Numbered from the stretch's first letter, positions 19,557 through 29,325 are shown. The stretch: DNA of 64,000 nt from Sediminicola sp035798135 (GCA_035798135.1 JAPFBR010000005.1:124001-188000); one strand, 5' to 3'. Translations and numbers: made by a program. The notes: generated by a model not told the origin, from the sequence alone.

Positions 19557-20534
19557 ATGGAAAACAAGAAAATTATTGCGGTAGTTGGGGCTACGGGCGC
19601 ACAAGGTCGCGGCCTGGTCCAGGCAATTTTAAATGACGGAAAGGGGGAATTTGGTGTACGGGCCATCGTTCGTGATATCAATTCTGCCAAAGCTAAGGAA
19701 TTGAAAGGGCAAGGGGCTGAATTGGTCCAGGCCAATCTGGATGATAAAGCCAGTTTGATCAAGGCCTTTAAAGGGGCGTACGGCGCCTATTGCGTAACAT
19801 TCTTTTGGGAGCATATGTCGCCTGAAAAGGAAAGTCAACATGCGAAAAATTTGGCAGAGGCAGCCAAAGAAACACATCTACAACATGTGATATGGTCTAC
19901 CTTGGAAGATACCAGAAAATGGATCCCATTGTCCGATAAGCGTATGCCAACCTTAATGGAGAAGTATAAAGTGCCACACTTTGATGTTAAAGGCGAATCG
20001 AACAGTTATTTTGAAAAAAGTGGTGTGCCCTATACCTTGTTTTTGACCTCCTTTTATTGGGAGAATTTTATCCATTTTGGAATGGGACCAAAAAGAGGTC
20101 CCGATGGAAAACTGGCCCTTATCTTGCCTATGGGCGATAAAAGACTTCCCAGTATTGCCTCGGATGATATTGGCAAATGTGCCTATGGAATATTCAAGGC
20201 AGGTAAAAAATATCAGGGAAAAATCGTGGGTGTCTGCGGGGAACAGACCACAGTAAAAGAAATGGCAGACACCTTCACCAAAATCTTTGAAGTACCTGTT
20301 GGATATAACAAGGTCTCAGCTGAAGAGTACCGGGGTTTTGGATTTCCAGGAGCCGACGATCTAGGGAATATGTTCCAGTTTAATCAAGAGTTTGAAGCCG
20401 ATTTCTGTAAGGCTAGGGACGTGAAGGTTGCGAAGGAGTTAAACCCTCAATTACTTTCGTTGGAAACTTGGTTAAAACAAAACAAATCCAAGTTGATGTC
20501 CGACATTATAGGTGAGACGGCTGCAACAACATAA
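19557..20534 (+). CDS. NmrA-like NAD(P)-binding protein
   Basis: 325 residues. The N-terminal Rossmann motif is VVGATGAQGRGLVQAIL. The motif typical of NmrA/HSCARG atypical short-chain dehydrogenases follows: RDINSAKAKEL, then GAELVQANLDD and later the active-site-less HVIWSTLEDTRKW. Such proteins bind NADP(H) and act as redox sensors or reductases. The Tyr-x3-Lys catalytic pair of classical SDRs is not evident. It is monocistronic, ending in a shared terminator. The start is the ATG at 19557; an 800 bp gap upstream gives no better one. Confidence 0.85.
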   Translation: MENKKIIAVVGATGAQGRGLVQAILNDGKGEFGVRAIVRDINSAKAKELKGQGAELVQANLDDKASLIKAFKGAYGAYCVTFFWEHMSPEKESQHAKNLAEAAKETHLQHVIWSTLEDTRKWIPLSDKRMPTLMEKYKVPHFDVKGESNSYFEKSGVPYTLFLTSFYWENFIHFGMGPKRGPDGKLALILPMGDKRLPSIASDDIGKCAYGIFKAGKKYQGKIVGVCGEQTTVKEMADTFTKIFEVPVGYNKVSAEEYRGFGFPGADDLGNMFQFNQEFEADFCKARDVKVAKELNPQLLSLETWLKQNKSKLMSDIIGETAATT

Positions 20535-20558
20535 TGGAATTCTATTTGAGCCATCAAA

Positions 20559-20596
20559 GAAAAAGAAGCAATGAGTCATCTCAATGCTTCTTTTTC
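20559..20596. terminator. Bidirectional terminator between convergent genes
   Basis: The arms at 20559-20575 and 20580-20596 pair at 16 of 17 positions around a 4 nt loop, with A-rich left and T-rich right ends. It lies between the NmrA-like gene and the converging small ABM-like gene. Confidence 0.85.
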
Positions 20597-20633
20597 TATT
20601 TTAAATAATAACATTTAAAATGACAGACCTTAT

Positions 20634-20927
20634 TTAAGATGCAACCAAATTACCATTGTATTCATAATGCAATGGCAAGATAGTGGGTTCTGTTTTGGGA
20701 ACCTTACACTTTTCAAGAATGGGCATTAACACTTTGCCAAATTCATTAAAACGAGCTGCTGATTCCCATAGATCAACAATCAACATTCCATTGGACGAGG
20801 GTGCCCCGAAGTGGTGCAATAATCCTTTAGGGTGGGTATGACCTGTTTTGCGGATTTCTTCCCAACATTCGTCATACTGTTTTTGGGTCATACCACGGAA
20901 ATCAAATTGAACTACAACTTTTTTCAT
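20634..20927 (-). CDS. Small dimeric alpha/beta-barrel-like protein
   Basis: 97 residues, cytoplasmic. The pattern VVQFDFRGMTQKQYDECWEE, then HPKGLLHHFGAP and GMLIVDLWESAARFNEFGKV resembles the ferredoxin-like barrel of ABM/EthD-type small proteins. In these the phrase 'VxDVWES.E.F..F...L.P' is common. Known relatives are often annotated as hypothetical or antibiotic-biosynthesis-monooxygenase-like. No catalytic residue can be named. It is monocistronic and converges on the NmrA-like gene; the two may be unrelated. Confidence 0.7.
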   Translation of the reverse strand: MKKVVVQFDFRGMTQKQYDECWEEIRKTGHTHPKGLLHHFGAPSSNGMLIVDLWESAARFNEFGKVLMPILEKCKVPKTEPTILPLHYEYNGNLVAS

Positions 20928-21196
20928 AGTATTGATAATTAGTGTCCTACTCGTATGGCTTTTCAGTTACGCCCCGTTTTTTTAAGGGGTTGCTGGACTC
21001 CTCTTTCTTTAAGATTGTATGAATACATAAATCGAAAACGTATTTGGAGGGGAACAATGAAAAGAAAAAAAAACAAAGATTGTATAGTATTTTATTTGGG
21101 AGTATTGCACTGATTGACAGCTATATAAAAATAAGAATTATTGGAGATGGCAATTCGTTAATTGTGAAATTATTAACGATATTATCGGAGTCTTTA

Positions 21197-23395
21197 CTAA
21201 AGTGTCAACAAACCTTGGGACTTAAGAGTAAGTATTGGTTTGGAAAACCAAAACAATTCAAAATCCTCGTAATGGGTTTCAAAGTCGGTTTTGAGCTGAC
21301 CAAAAGTAACCGTGTTTCCGGTATGCACAGAAATTTTTTCCAAAGTATGCAATAACCAATCTCCATGTTCTTTGGAAACTGTGATCTCTTTGCTTTCCAT
21401 TTTCCCGTGAAAAGAGAGTTTTAGCAGTTCCCATGTCTGCCCCTTTTTGGACTTGCTGCTTACCTCTGTCTTAGGTATACCACCCAGCCAGGTGATTTTG
21501 GCATTTGGCCGTATCTTAAATTGTGGTTGTGCATCCAAGGCTTGTGCTATATATTTTTTTTCGATGGTAGTTTTAGGAATCTTAAAATCGAACCACTGTT
21601 GCAAAGGAAAGTCAAACCCTATGCCATGCATAAAATTAAAAAGGGATTTTTTGAGGCCATAGCTAAATTGGTCATGGTCTATACCGGTTATATCTGTAAA
21701 CTGAATGTCATTATTGGCAAAGGATATAGGCTGATAATCGGGGATAATGTGGTAATCGCTCGGGTTTAGTCCAACGGGGCTATGTGCAGTTAAAGCAAAT
21801 TGGTGCCAGAATCCCGATTGAAGAATCCCAAGTTCAAACATTTGCCGGACCATTTCAAGACTGTCCACGGTTTCCTGAATAGTTTGTGTGGGGTAGCCGT
21901 ACATCAAATAGCAATGGACCATGATCCCCGAGTCCGTAAAATTACGGGTCACCTGAGCTACCTGTTCCACGGTTACCCCTTTTTGGATCAATTTCAACAA
22001 TCGGTCCGAGGCTACTTCCAATCCGCCAGAAATAGCGATACAACCAGAAGCCTTGAGAAGAATACAAAGATCTTTGCCGAAATTTTTCTCAAATCTAATA
22101 TTGGCCCACCAGGTCACGATCAACTTTCGTTTGATAATTTCCAGCGCCAAGGCACGCATTAGAGCAGGAGGAGCAGCCTCGTCCACAAAATGGAATCCTG
22201 TTTCCCCTGTTTGTTCAATGAGCTGTTCCATGCGGTCCACCAACAGTTTGGCGGCAATGGGCTCGTAGATTTTTATATAATCCAGGGAGATGTCACAAAA
22301 AGTACATTTGCCCCAATAGCAACCATGTGCCATGGTCAGTTTGTTCCATCTGCCATCGCTCCATAGACTGTGCATGGGATTGGCTATTTCTATGACAGAG
22401 ATATATTTGTTCAGAAGGAGGTCCGAATAATCTGGAGTACCCACGTCACTTTGCTTGTAATCAGCTTTTGGGGACAGGTTGTTGTAAAACACTTCCCCAT
22501 TCTTTTTTAAAAAAGTTCTCTTTAAGATGGGAGAGGTATTCTGGGATTCAGCATCGATACAATGGGAAACTAAGAGCTCAATAGGGAGTTCCCCATCATC
22601 AAGGGTGATAAAATCAAAGAAATCAAATACCCGGGCATCGGAAACAGATCGGAGTTCGGTGTTGGGAAATCCACCACCCATGGCAATTTTGATTTCTGGG
22701 AATTGTCGTTTGATGAACTGTGCACATCTGAAAGCACTGTATAAATTCCCAGGGAATGGAACGGAAAAACAGACCAGTTTGGGCCGTTCTGTTTCGATGC
22801 GCCCCAGTAAAATCTTTAAGGTGATTTCATCAATATGTGTGGGCTCTTTTTGAAGGTGGTCATATAGTTCGTCAAAGGAATTGGCACTTCTACCCAAGCG
22901 TTCTGCGTATCGGCTAAAACCAAAATTTTCATCCAGACATTCAACAATGAAATCGGAGATATCTTCCAAATATAGGGTGGCCAAATGTTTGGCCTTGTCC
23001 TGTACGCCCATGGTTCCAAATGCCCAGTCCATATCATCCAATTGCTCAAATCTGGAAGCTTGTGGTAAGAAATAAGGGGTACAAATCTGCCTGCCAAAAG
23101 TAGCATTGTGTCCCTGCAAGTAAGAAATTATTGGTTCTATGGTTTGAAGGTAATCCTCTTTTAACGCATAGATCCGTTGACTATTGGGACTACTGATGGT
23201 TTTATTCGCTTTCGCAAGCTCAAAGATTTCCTGTAGCCCTGTTTGGGAAAATAGTTCTAATATAACCTCCATCCCCAAGTCCATCTGAAAGGCACCAATG
23301 TTTTTGGTGTTCAGAAATCCCTTTAAATAAGCCGTTGCCGGATAGGGTGTATTCAGCTGGGTAAAAGGAGGAGTAATGAGTAGAAGGTCTTTCAA
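21197..23395 (-). CDS. B12-binding-domain radical SAM protein
   Basis: 732 residues. The N-terminal region (about 1-310) resembles a cobalamin-binding Rossmann-type domain, with LLLITPPFTQLNTPYPATAY and IAMGGGFPNTELRS. The radical SAM core begins near residue 355 with HGCYWGKCTFCD, where the cluster-binding cysteines are spaced C-x4-C-x2-C rather than the usual C-x3-C-x2-C. Further core motifs include GFHFVDEAAPP and GGLEVASDRLLKLIQKG. It would use SAM and a 4Fe-4S cluster, possibly cobalamin, for methylation or rearrangement. The substrate is unknown, and no partner gene lies nearby to help. Confidence 0.88.
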   Translation of the reverse strand: MKDLLLITPPFTQLNTPYPATAYLKGFLNTKNIGAFQMDLGMEVILELFSQTGLQEIFELAKANKTISSPNSQRIYALKEDYLQTIEPIISYLQGHNATFGRQICTPYFLPQASRFEQLDDMDWAFGTMGVQDKAKHLATLYLEDISDFIVECLDENFGFSRYAERLGRSANSFDELYDHLQKEPTHIDEITLKILLGRIETERPKLVCFSVPFPGNLYSAFRCAQFIKRQFPEIKIAMGGGFPNTELRSVSDARVFDFFDFITLDDGELPIELLVSHCIDAESQNTSPILKRTFLKKNGEVFYNNLSPKADYKQSDVGTPDYSDLLLNKYISVIEIANPMHSLWSDGRWNKLTMAHGCYWGKCTFCDISLDYIKIYEPIAAKLLVDRMEQLIEQTGETGFHFVDEAAPPALMRALALEIIKRKLIVTWWANIRFEKNFGKDLCILLKASGCIAISGGLEVASDRLLKLIQKGVTVEQVAQVTRNFTDSGIMVHCYLMYGYPTQTIQETVDSLEMVRQMFELGILQSGFWHQFALTAHSPVGLNPSDYHIIPDYQPISFANNDIQFTDITGIDHDQFSYGLKKSLFNFMHGIGFDFPLQQWFDFKIPKTTIEKKYIAQALDAQPQFKIRPNAKITWLGGIPKTEVSSKSKKGQTWELLKLSFHGKMESKEITVSKEHGDWLLHTLEKISVHTGNTVTFGQLKTDFETHYEDFELFWFSKPILTLKSQGLLTL

Positions 23396-23527
23396 ACAAT
23401 TCTGATTTTTGTAAAGGAGGGCTACGGATAGTCTTTATATCCTCCGTGCAAAAGTAAAGGAAATATTGGAGGTATCGACTGCTTTTAGAGGTATGATTAC
23501 ATGGGGGGAAAATAGGGAATAATAAAA

Positions 23528-23562
23528 AGGCGGGTCAAGAATTAAAATTCAATGAACCGCCT
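23528..23562 (-). terminator. Terminator of the small basic-protein gene
   Basis: AGGCGGGTC (23528-23536) pairs with GAACCGCCT (23554-23562) with one mismatch. On the minus strand it is followed by TTTTTATTATT and begins 23 nt after the stop of the 32-residue gene. This supports that short gene being real. Confidence 0.7.
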
Positions 23563-23585
23563 AAAGTACTGAAATTAAGATGTTT

Positions 23586-23684
23586 TTATTTGGACTTTTT
23601 CAGTCGCTTTTCTTCTTTTTTTTCCTTGACTGTTTTAACAGGCACTTTTTTGACATTTTTCTTTGCGTCTTGTGATTTTGCCAT
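23586..23684 (-). CDS. Very small lysine-rich protein
   Basis: 32 residues starting MAKSQDAKKNVKKVP, about half of them Lys or Arg, with no hydrophobic core, so it is probably unstructured or nucleic-acid bound. I recall similarly short 'MAKSQ...KK' proteins in Flavobacteriia. An ATG, a sensible length and a terminator directly downstream support expression. Function unknown. Confidence 0.55.
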   Translation of the reverse strand: MAKSQDAKKNVKKVPVKTVKEKKEEKRLKKSK

Positions 23685-23811
23685 AGTTTGATGAATTAAA
23701 TATATAATCTAAGATAGTTACTTTCTAATTGAGTATAGAAGAGATTATCATTTTTAAATAATATCTTTTTAATGTTGTACATATTTAGGTTAAAAGACCT
23801 ATTACTTAATA

Positions 23812-24600
23812 CTAGTTTAAATTAATACTTCCAGTGAGATATAGGGCACACTGTCCGCTGATCTCTACCCGTTCTTTCAGGTAGGTACACTTTAAATATC
23901 CTTTACGCTCGGAAAGTTGAATTGCTGTCATATCCTTTTTATCCAAGACTTTTGACCAATATGGCGTTAAGGTAGTGTGGGCAGAACCAGTAACGGGATC
24001 CTCATCTATCCCGGATTGTGGTGCAAAAAAACGGGACACAAAATCGACATGCTCACCCCTAGCCGTTACAATTACACCACGACCTTTCAGTGCTGCAATA
24101 GCATCCAAATTAGGTTTCAAAGCACGAATATCACTTTCCGAATCATAGATCAAAAGATAATCAGTTTTACCCTTGAATGTCACTATAGGCGGTAAATTAA
24201 AACCATCGGCAATGGCTTTGGTCAGCTCTATTTCATGGAATACATCCGTAGGAAAATTTAAGGTCAATAGTTGGGATTGCTTTACTACAGTTAGTCTCCC
24301 ACTTCTGTGGGAGTGGAATTGTATTTTATCGCCTTTATGCCCTTCAAAATTGAACAAAACAAAAGCAGCGGCCAAGGTGGCATGGCCGCAGAGATCTACT
24401 TCCAATTTAGGTGTAAACCATCGCAGTTGGTATTGATCTTTTTCCTTGACATAAAAAGCGGTTTCGGCAAGGTTGTTTTCCTTTGCAATTTTCTGTAACA
24501 ATTCGTCTGCCAACCAATTGTCCAAAGGACAAACTGCTGCAGGGTTACCCGAAAACACCTTGTCTGTGAAGGCGTCTACTTGATATATTTTTTGTGACAT
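23812..24600 (-). CDS. PhzF-family isomerase/epimerase-like protein
   Basis: 262 residues, full length for the PhzF fold (two diaminopimelate-epimerase-like halves). Motifs: QVDAFTDKVFSGNPAAVCPL at the N-terminus, NNLAETAFYV with the conserved catalytic Glu, LRWFTPKLEVDLCGHATLAAA, and DEDPVTGSAHTTLTPYW in the second half. PhzF proteins shift protons on small hydroxy- or amino-acid-like substrates; in most bacteria outside phenazine producers the substrate is unknown. A single gene on the minus strand between the radical SAM and the BNR-repeat genes. Confidence 0.93.
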   Translation of the reverse strand: MSQKIYQVDAFTDKVFSGNPAAVCPLDNWLADELLQKIAKENNLAETAFYVKEKDQYQLRWFTPKLEVDLCGHATLAAAFVLFNFEGHKGDKIQFHSHRSGRLTVVKQSQLLTLNFPTDVFHEIELTKAIADGFNLPPIVTFKGKTDYLLIYDSESDIRALKPNLDAIAALKGRGVIVTARGEHVDFVSRFFAPQSGIDEDPVTGSAHTTLTPYWSKVLDKKDMTAIQLSERKGYLKCTYLKERVEISGQCALYLTGSINLN

Positions 24601-24644
24601 TAATACGTTACTTCTAATATTGTTTTTGGTAGAATGTCCTTTCC

Positions 24645-27600
24645 TTATTTGATCTCGGATCTACCTTCACTTTTTAAAATACTATTTATTTTTGGTAGGT
24701 GAAGCTCTAGGGTCTGCTGCAAATCGTTTAATAAGCCATCCAATTCTACAGATAATTCTTTGTAAACGAGATATGCCCCATCTGTTGGTTTTGCATCCCC
24801 ATCTTCCAAACTTCTGCGTAAAGAGGCCAATCTGTTGTTCAATTTGATCGGAAAATTAAGGGGATCTTGACCGGATTGGTTCTTTACTTGGTAGAGTTCT
24901 TCCTCTATCTGTGCCATTTTGGATGCTAAAGGAGTCATGGCGTTGGTGAATTCAGAAGAATTTAATTCGTCCTTATGAATATTAAACTGTTTTCTATTGC
25001 TTCGTATTCTAATGACAGCTTCATTTGCCGCGGTTGTCTTATCCTTGATTTTTGTGGCCAGTTCAAATTGTTCTTGGAGGTCCTCTGCGGTTATACCTTT
25101 TAGGTTAGGGTCTATTTTAATGGCAAAATCATGTGACTGCTCTATATCTCCCACTTTCATGCGTACCTTGTAATTTCCCAATGGTGCTTTTGGCCCGCGT
25201 TGTGGGCTGGCACTCCATATGATCATTCCATCAAAAGTAGTAGCCCCTGGATAGCGTAGATCCCAAGTAAAGGTATTGATGCCCTTTGCCGTAGTTGGTT
25301 TCGATGAGCCCCCTCTTTCCCACCATGGGATATTGGGGTCTACTTCATATTTGGGCTTACTGCCCGTAAAGGATGAAATAAGTTGATTTTTTGCATCTAA
25401 AATATCAATGGTAATAGTATCCATTTCCGATTTAAGATAGTATTGTACTTGGGCGTCATAGACTCCACGAATGGCGTCCGCCGGTTGAAAAAGGACAGCT
25501 GTTTCGGTCTTCATTTTGTCTTGATACTGGCGCAAGGGCTGAATATTGTCCAAAATCCAGAAACCACGACCGTGTGAGCCAATAACTACATCATTGTCTT
25601 TTATGACAAGGTCCCGAATAGGGGTATCCGGTAATTTTAACTGTAGACTCTGCCATTGCTTACCATCGTTCAGAGAAAAATATACACCGTGTTCCGTAGC
25701 TAAAAATAATAGTCCTTCCCTTTTTGGATCTTCCCTTACGGCACGGGCAAAATGACCATCAGCAATACCGTTGGTTATTTTGGTCCATGTTTTTCCGTAG
25801 TCATGGGTCTTGAATACATAGGGTTGTCTGTCATCTACTTGATAGCGGTTAGCGGCAACAAATAGTGTTCCTGGACGATGAACAGATTCATCAATGATGC
25901 TTACCCTAGAGAATTTAGGAAGGTCCTTTGGCGTGATATCAGCCCAGTTTTTTCCACCATCCCTGGTAATGTGTATTTTTCCGTCGTCGGATCCTGCCCA
26001 AATGGTATTGATATCATGGTTGGAAGGCGCTAGGGCAAAGACCGTAGCGTATATTTCAGGACCGTTCATATCCATAGTGATTACACCGCCTGTTTTTCCA
26101 AGGGTTGAAGGGTCGGCATAGGTCAGGTCTGGACTTATCTTTTCCCAAGTTTGGCCATCATTGGTAGTTTTCCAAACATGTTGCGAACAGGTATACATAA
26201 CGGTGTCATCCTGTGGGGCAAACATAATGGGGAAGGTCCATTGCCATCTCTCTGGAAGCGCACTGGCAGGTTCTCCCGAAAAGAACCTTGGATATACTTG
26301 TATGTCTCTGGACTGTCCATTGCTACGATCGTAACGGGTCAGTAATGCCCCCTGACTTCCTGCGTAGAAAATATCCGGTTTGCTAGGGTGTTGGGTGATC
26401 CATCCACTTTCGCCGCCACCAACGGCATAATACCAGCCGTGGTTAGGTCCTCTTGCCATCTTATGTTCCCATCCATCACTTGGAACGGCAACTGTACTAT
26501 TGTCCTGTTGTGCCCCGGCAACATGATAGGGCACATCGCTTGTGGTCATTACGTGGTACAATTGGGTAGTAATATAATCTTGTTCTGTCCATGTTTTACC
26601 GCCATTGATCGTAACGTTTCCACCACCATCATTGGCATTGATCATACGTTCAGGGTTATTGGGATCTATCCATAGATCGTGGTTATCCCCATGGGGAACC
26701 TCTATGGTCTTGTCAAATGTTTTTCCGCCATCGTTCGACTTATAAAGACCGGTATTCAATCCGTATACAGTTTCCTTGTCCCACGGATCAGCATAAATTC
26801 TGGAATAATAAAAAGCCCTTTGGCGTAATTTTCGTTCGTCATTGGTGCGTTCCCAAGTTTTTCCTCCATCATCGGAGCGAAAAACGCCCCCTTCATTGGC
26901 CTCTACTATGGCCCAAACCCTATTGGAATCTGCAGGGGAGACAGTGACACCAATTTTTCCCAAGGGTCCTTCGGGCATTCCTGGGTTTTTTGATAGATCG
27001 GTCCATGTCTCACCACCATCCACAGACTTCCATAACTTACAATCGGGACCACCGCCCCACATTTTCCAAGCCTTTCGCTGCACTTCCCAGGTACTGGCAT
27101 AGATGATTTTTGGGTTGTTCCTATCCAAGATGAGGTCTACTGCCCCTGCCTTGGGCCCTACATAAAGGACTTTTTTCCACGTAATTCCCCCGTTGGTACT
27201 TTTGAATACACCACGTTCTTCATTGTCGCCATAAGGATGGCCCAAGGCCGCTACATAAACAATATTGGGATCGGTTGGGTGAATGCGGATACGCGCCACC
27301 GCTTGGGTTTCCTTCAACCCCATATGTCGCCATGTTTTTCCACCATCGGTGGTTTTATAGACCCCATCGCCTTGGGTGATGCTACCCCTTAGCTGTACTT
27401 CACCCATTCCGATATATACGATATCAGGATTGGTTTCAGCAACGGCTACAGCGCCAACAGAAGAGCTGGTCACTTGTCCATCGGTAACCGGGAACCATTC
27501 GTTTCCTCCGTCAACAGTTTTCCACAAACCACCTCCGGTAGCTCCAAAATAATATTCATAGGGCCTTCCTGGGCTTCCTGCGGCACCCAAAGAACGCCCA

Positions 27601-27761
27601 CCCCGATAAGGGCCAATATTGCGCCATTCCAATTGCTCATAAAAATCCTTAGGAATGGAACTATCCACTTCAAGTGGATTTTTGACTTTTCGCTGGCCGG
27701 AAGTAGAAAGAAAAGAAAATAAGAATAGGGCTAAAAATGCGGCTTGGTAAAACTGCTTCAT
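24645..27761 (-). CDS. Large secreted BNR/sortilin-type beta-propeller protein
   Basis: 1038 residues. The signal peptide ends at LSTSGQ (about 23). Many Asp-box/BNR repeats occur between residues 70 and 720, for example YKTTDGGKTW, FKSTNGGITW, LWKSVDGGETW, FRSDDGGKTW, YKSNDGGKTF and TRDGGKNW. They form one or two beta-propellers like the VPS10/sortilin or sialidase-like fold. The C-terminal 280 residues are a separate beta-rich part and a helical tail. Such proteins are common in Bacteroidota and usually annotated as glycosyl hydrolase or sialidase without proof. No sialidase Arg triad can be assigned here. Exported, monocistronic. Confidence 0.85.
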   Translation of the reverse strand: MKQFYQAAFLALFLFSFLSTSGQRKVKNPLEVDSSIPKDFYEQLEWRNIGPYRGGRSLGAAGSPGRPYEYYFGATGGGLWKTVDGGNEWFPVTDGQVTSSSVGAVAVAETNPDIVYIGMGEVQLRGSITQGDGVYKTTDGGKTWRHMGLKETQAVARIRIHPTDPNIVYVAALGHPYGDNEERGVFKSTNGGITWKKVLYVGPKAGAVDLILDRNNPKIIYASTWEVQRKAWKMWGGGPDCKLWKSVDGGETWTDLSKNPGMPEGPLGKIGVTVSPADSNRVWAIVEANEGGVFRSDDGGKTWERTNDERKLRQRAFYYSRIYADPWDKETVYGLNTGLYKSNDGGKTFDKTIEVPHGDNHDLWIDPNNPERMINANDGGGNVTINGGKTWTEQDYITTQLYHVMTTSDVPYHVAGAQQDNSTVAVPSDGWEHKMARGPNHGWYYAVGGGESGWITQHPSKPDIFYAGSQGALLTRYDRSNGQSRDIQVYPRFFSGEPASALPERWQWTFPIMFAPQDDTVMYTCSQHVWKTTNDGQTWEKISPDLTYADPSTLGKTGGVITMDMNGPEIYATVFALAPSNHDINTIWAGSDDGKIHITRDGGKNWADITPKDLPKFSRVSIIDESVHRPGTLFVAANRYQVDDRQPYVFKTHDYGKTWTKITNGIADGHFARAVREDPKREGLLFLATEHGVYFSLNDGKQWQSLQLKLPDTPIRDLVIKDNDVVIGSHGRGFWILDNIQPLRQYQDKMKTETAVLFQPADAIRGVYDAQVQYYLKSEMDTITIDILDAKNQLISSFTGSKPKYEVDPNIPWWERGGSSKPTTAKGINTFTWDLRYPGATTFDGMIIWSASPQRGPKAPLGNYKVRMKVGDIEQSHDFAIKIDPNLKGITAEDLQEQFELATKIKDKTTAANEAVIRIRSNRKQFNIHKDELNSSEFTNAMTPLASKMAQIEEELYQVKNQSGQDPLNFPIKLNNRLASLRRSLEDGDAKPTDGAYLVYKELSVELDGLLNDLQQTLELHLPKINSILKSEGRSEIK

Positions 27762-27890
27762 ATATAGTGGTTTTTGTGTGGTGATGTCCTTGAAAGATTC
27801 TCGGTGATGAAGATAGCAAAAACGATAAAAATATGGGATGGAATTAATTGAAAACTATTGTTAGAATTCAAAGTAGCCATAAGATGAAAT

Positions 27891-28067
27891 TTATTGCTTA
27901 TTTTTTGAAAGTATAGCGGTTATGAGAAGGCCTACACCAAGTCCGATAAACATGCAACCTATAAATGCCAGAGGCGATTTCTCCAAGAAAAAGAATCCGA
28001 CTCCCATTCCAACGAGTAGGCCGCCGCCAATGGCCCAACTACTTTTATTATCCTTTTTGTTTGACAT
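27891..28067 (-). CDS. Small two-helix membrane protein
   Basis: 58 residues from the ATG at 28067 (MSNKKDNKSSW); a longer in-frame start 36 nt upstream is less likely because it adds an unrelated leader. Two glycine-rich hydrophobic helices span about residues 12-30 and 35-53, joined by EKSP. There are no charged catalytic residues. No family is recognised. It is divergent from nothing and stands alone between the BNR gene and a broken VOC gene. Confidence 0.55.
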   Translation of the reverse strand: MSNKKDNKSSWAIGGGLLVGMGVGFFFLEKSPLAFIGCMFIGLGVGLLITAILSKNKQ

Positions 28068-28264
28068 GGTGTAATAGAATGAGTTATTCTTTAAATATAC
28101 CAATATTATCTGTACCCACTTAATTCTCTGAAAATTGTGTTCTTAGAATCGACATTGCCTTGCTTTTTTCCCATTCATACTATGATGATATGCTTATAGG
28201 AAAGATGAATGGGAACTTTTCGAAATTTCCCATTCAATTTTTTGCAATCGGAGGTTGGTGTTCG

Positions 28265-28650
28265 CTAAATATCGGCAACGAAAAATATGGCGTTTTGGTT
28301 TAAATCATAAAACCCAAACAAATTTGTCTTCCAAGGAGTCTTAAGACTTAGTTTATTCGGCTGGATGGCACCTTTTTGGATCAATTCTCTGTAGATTGGG
28401 TCAATATTTTGAACAAATATCTTGATGACTGAGCCGCCAAGTAAGGGGTCGGCCCGGGTACCTGCATGTCACTGCAGAGGTAAGCAAAGATGCTCCCTTT
28501 TCAAAACGGCGTAGAAATCATCCTTATGAACAAGGTCGAATCCAACCTTTTCTTTATACCATAAAACATCCCGTACTATATTTTGACTTGGTATTACAGG
28601 CGTTAGGTTTATAAAATTTGTTCTCAAATCGGCTTTTTGTATGGTTATCT
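28265..28650 (-). pseudogene. VOC/glyoxalase-fold gene broken by an in-frame TGA
   Basis: The minus-strand frame reads NFINLTPVIPSQNIVRDVLW, YKEKVGFDLVHKDDFYAVLK and REHLCLPLQ, then TGA at 28471-28469. It continues in the same frame with HAGTRADPLLGGSVIKIFVQ and ends FFVADI plus TAG at 28265. This is a whole VOC-fold protein (bleomycin-resistance/glyoxalase type), with the TGA probably replacing TGG (Trp). No start codon is evident in frame, so the 5' end is uncertain and may also be lost. It sits just after the GNAT gene. Confidence 0.8.
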
Positions 28651-28692
28651 CACGTTTTTTTTTGAATGGGCAAATTGGGTTTGAATTGGCTC

Positions 28693-29268
28693 TTATACTA
28701 AGATATGCCCTTTACTTTTGAATTGCAGATGATCCAAATTATGTCCTAGTAGCACCTTTGTGCCCACGCACTCAAAGCCCATTTTTAGATACAGTTTTTT
28801 GGCCTTGGGATTATTTACATCTACTAGTAAACCCAAGGTCTGTTTCTCCTTCACGGTAAATTCTTCAATCAATTGATGCAACATCCTGGAGCCTATACCT
28901 TTTCCTTGCTCGCTGCTGCGTACCGAAATGGTATCTATGTAATATTCCCCTGCTTGAGTTTCATCTGCAATATGTAGATCAGTGGAATAATAGTGGTGAA
29001 TATGTTCCAATACGGGCTGCCTTAATCTATTTAGGTCCGCCCCATTATAAAGGTTTACAACCCCAATTATTTCATTGCCACTTTCTGCAACAAAACAGTT
29101 CTGGTAGGAGTACTGGTTATTTTTTCTTTTTAAAAAGTGCGTCAAAAATTCTTTCGCCTTAATAAAGTCCGTTTCACCAATGAATTTATAGACCATTTTT
29201 TCCAAAACCAGCATTAAAATAGGGGCGATGGACTCCGCATCATTGGCTGTAGCCTTTCTGATCATCAT
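28693..29268 (-). CDS. GNAT-family N-acetyltransferase
   Basis: 191 residues. Starts MIRKATANDAESIAPILML, the usual GNAT N-terminus. The acetyl-CoA-binding motif A is YYIDTISVRSSEQGKGIGSRMLHQLI (QxxGxG type), followed by motif B VNNPKAKKLYLKMGFECVG. It transfers an acetyl group from acetyl-CoA to an unknown amine. The first Met codon precedes a second (MMIRK), so the start is uncertain by one codon. The broken VOC gene follows immediately and may once have been in the same transcript. Confidence 0.9.
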   Translation of the reverse strand: MMIRKATANDAESIAPILMLVLEKMVYKFIGETDFIKAKEFLTHFLKRKNNQYSYQNCFVAESGNEIIGVVNLYNGADLNRLRQPVLEHIHHYYSTDLHIADETQAGEYYIDTISVRSSEQGKGIGSRMLHQLIEEFTVKEKQTLGLLVDVNNPKAKKLYLKMGFECVGTKVLLGHNLDHLQFKSKGHILV

Positions 29269-29325
29269 TTTTTAAAGGGTTTATCAACAATATAAAATAA
29301 AAGGCTTACAAAGAAGATTTTAATG

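Noticed and set aside
21044..21355. Plus-strand frame of 103 codons
   Set aside because: Its second half is the reverse strand of the radical SAM gene end and the first half has no family resemblance; it is a shadow frame.
26135..26947. Several plus-strand frames opposite the BNR-repeat protein
   Set aside because: All are reverse-strand shadows of a well-supported 1038-residue gene with repeated motifs.
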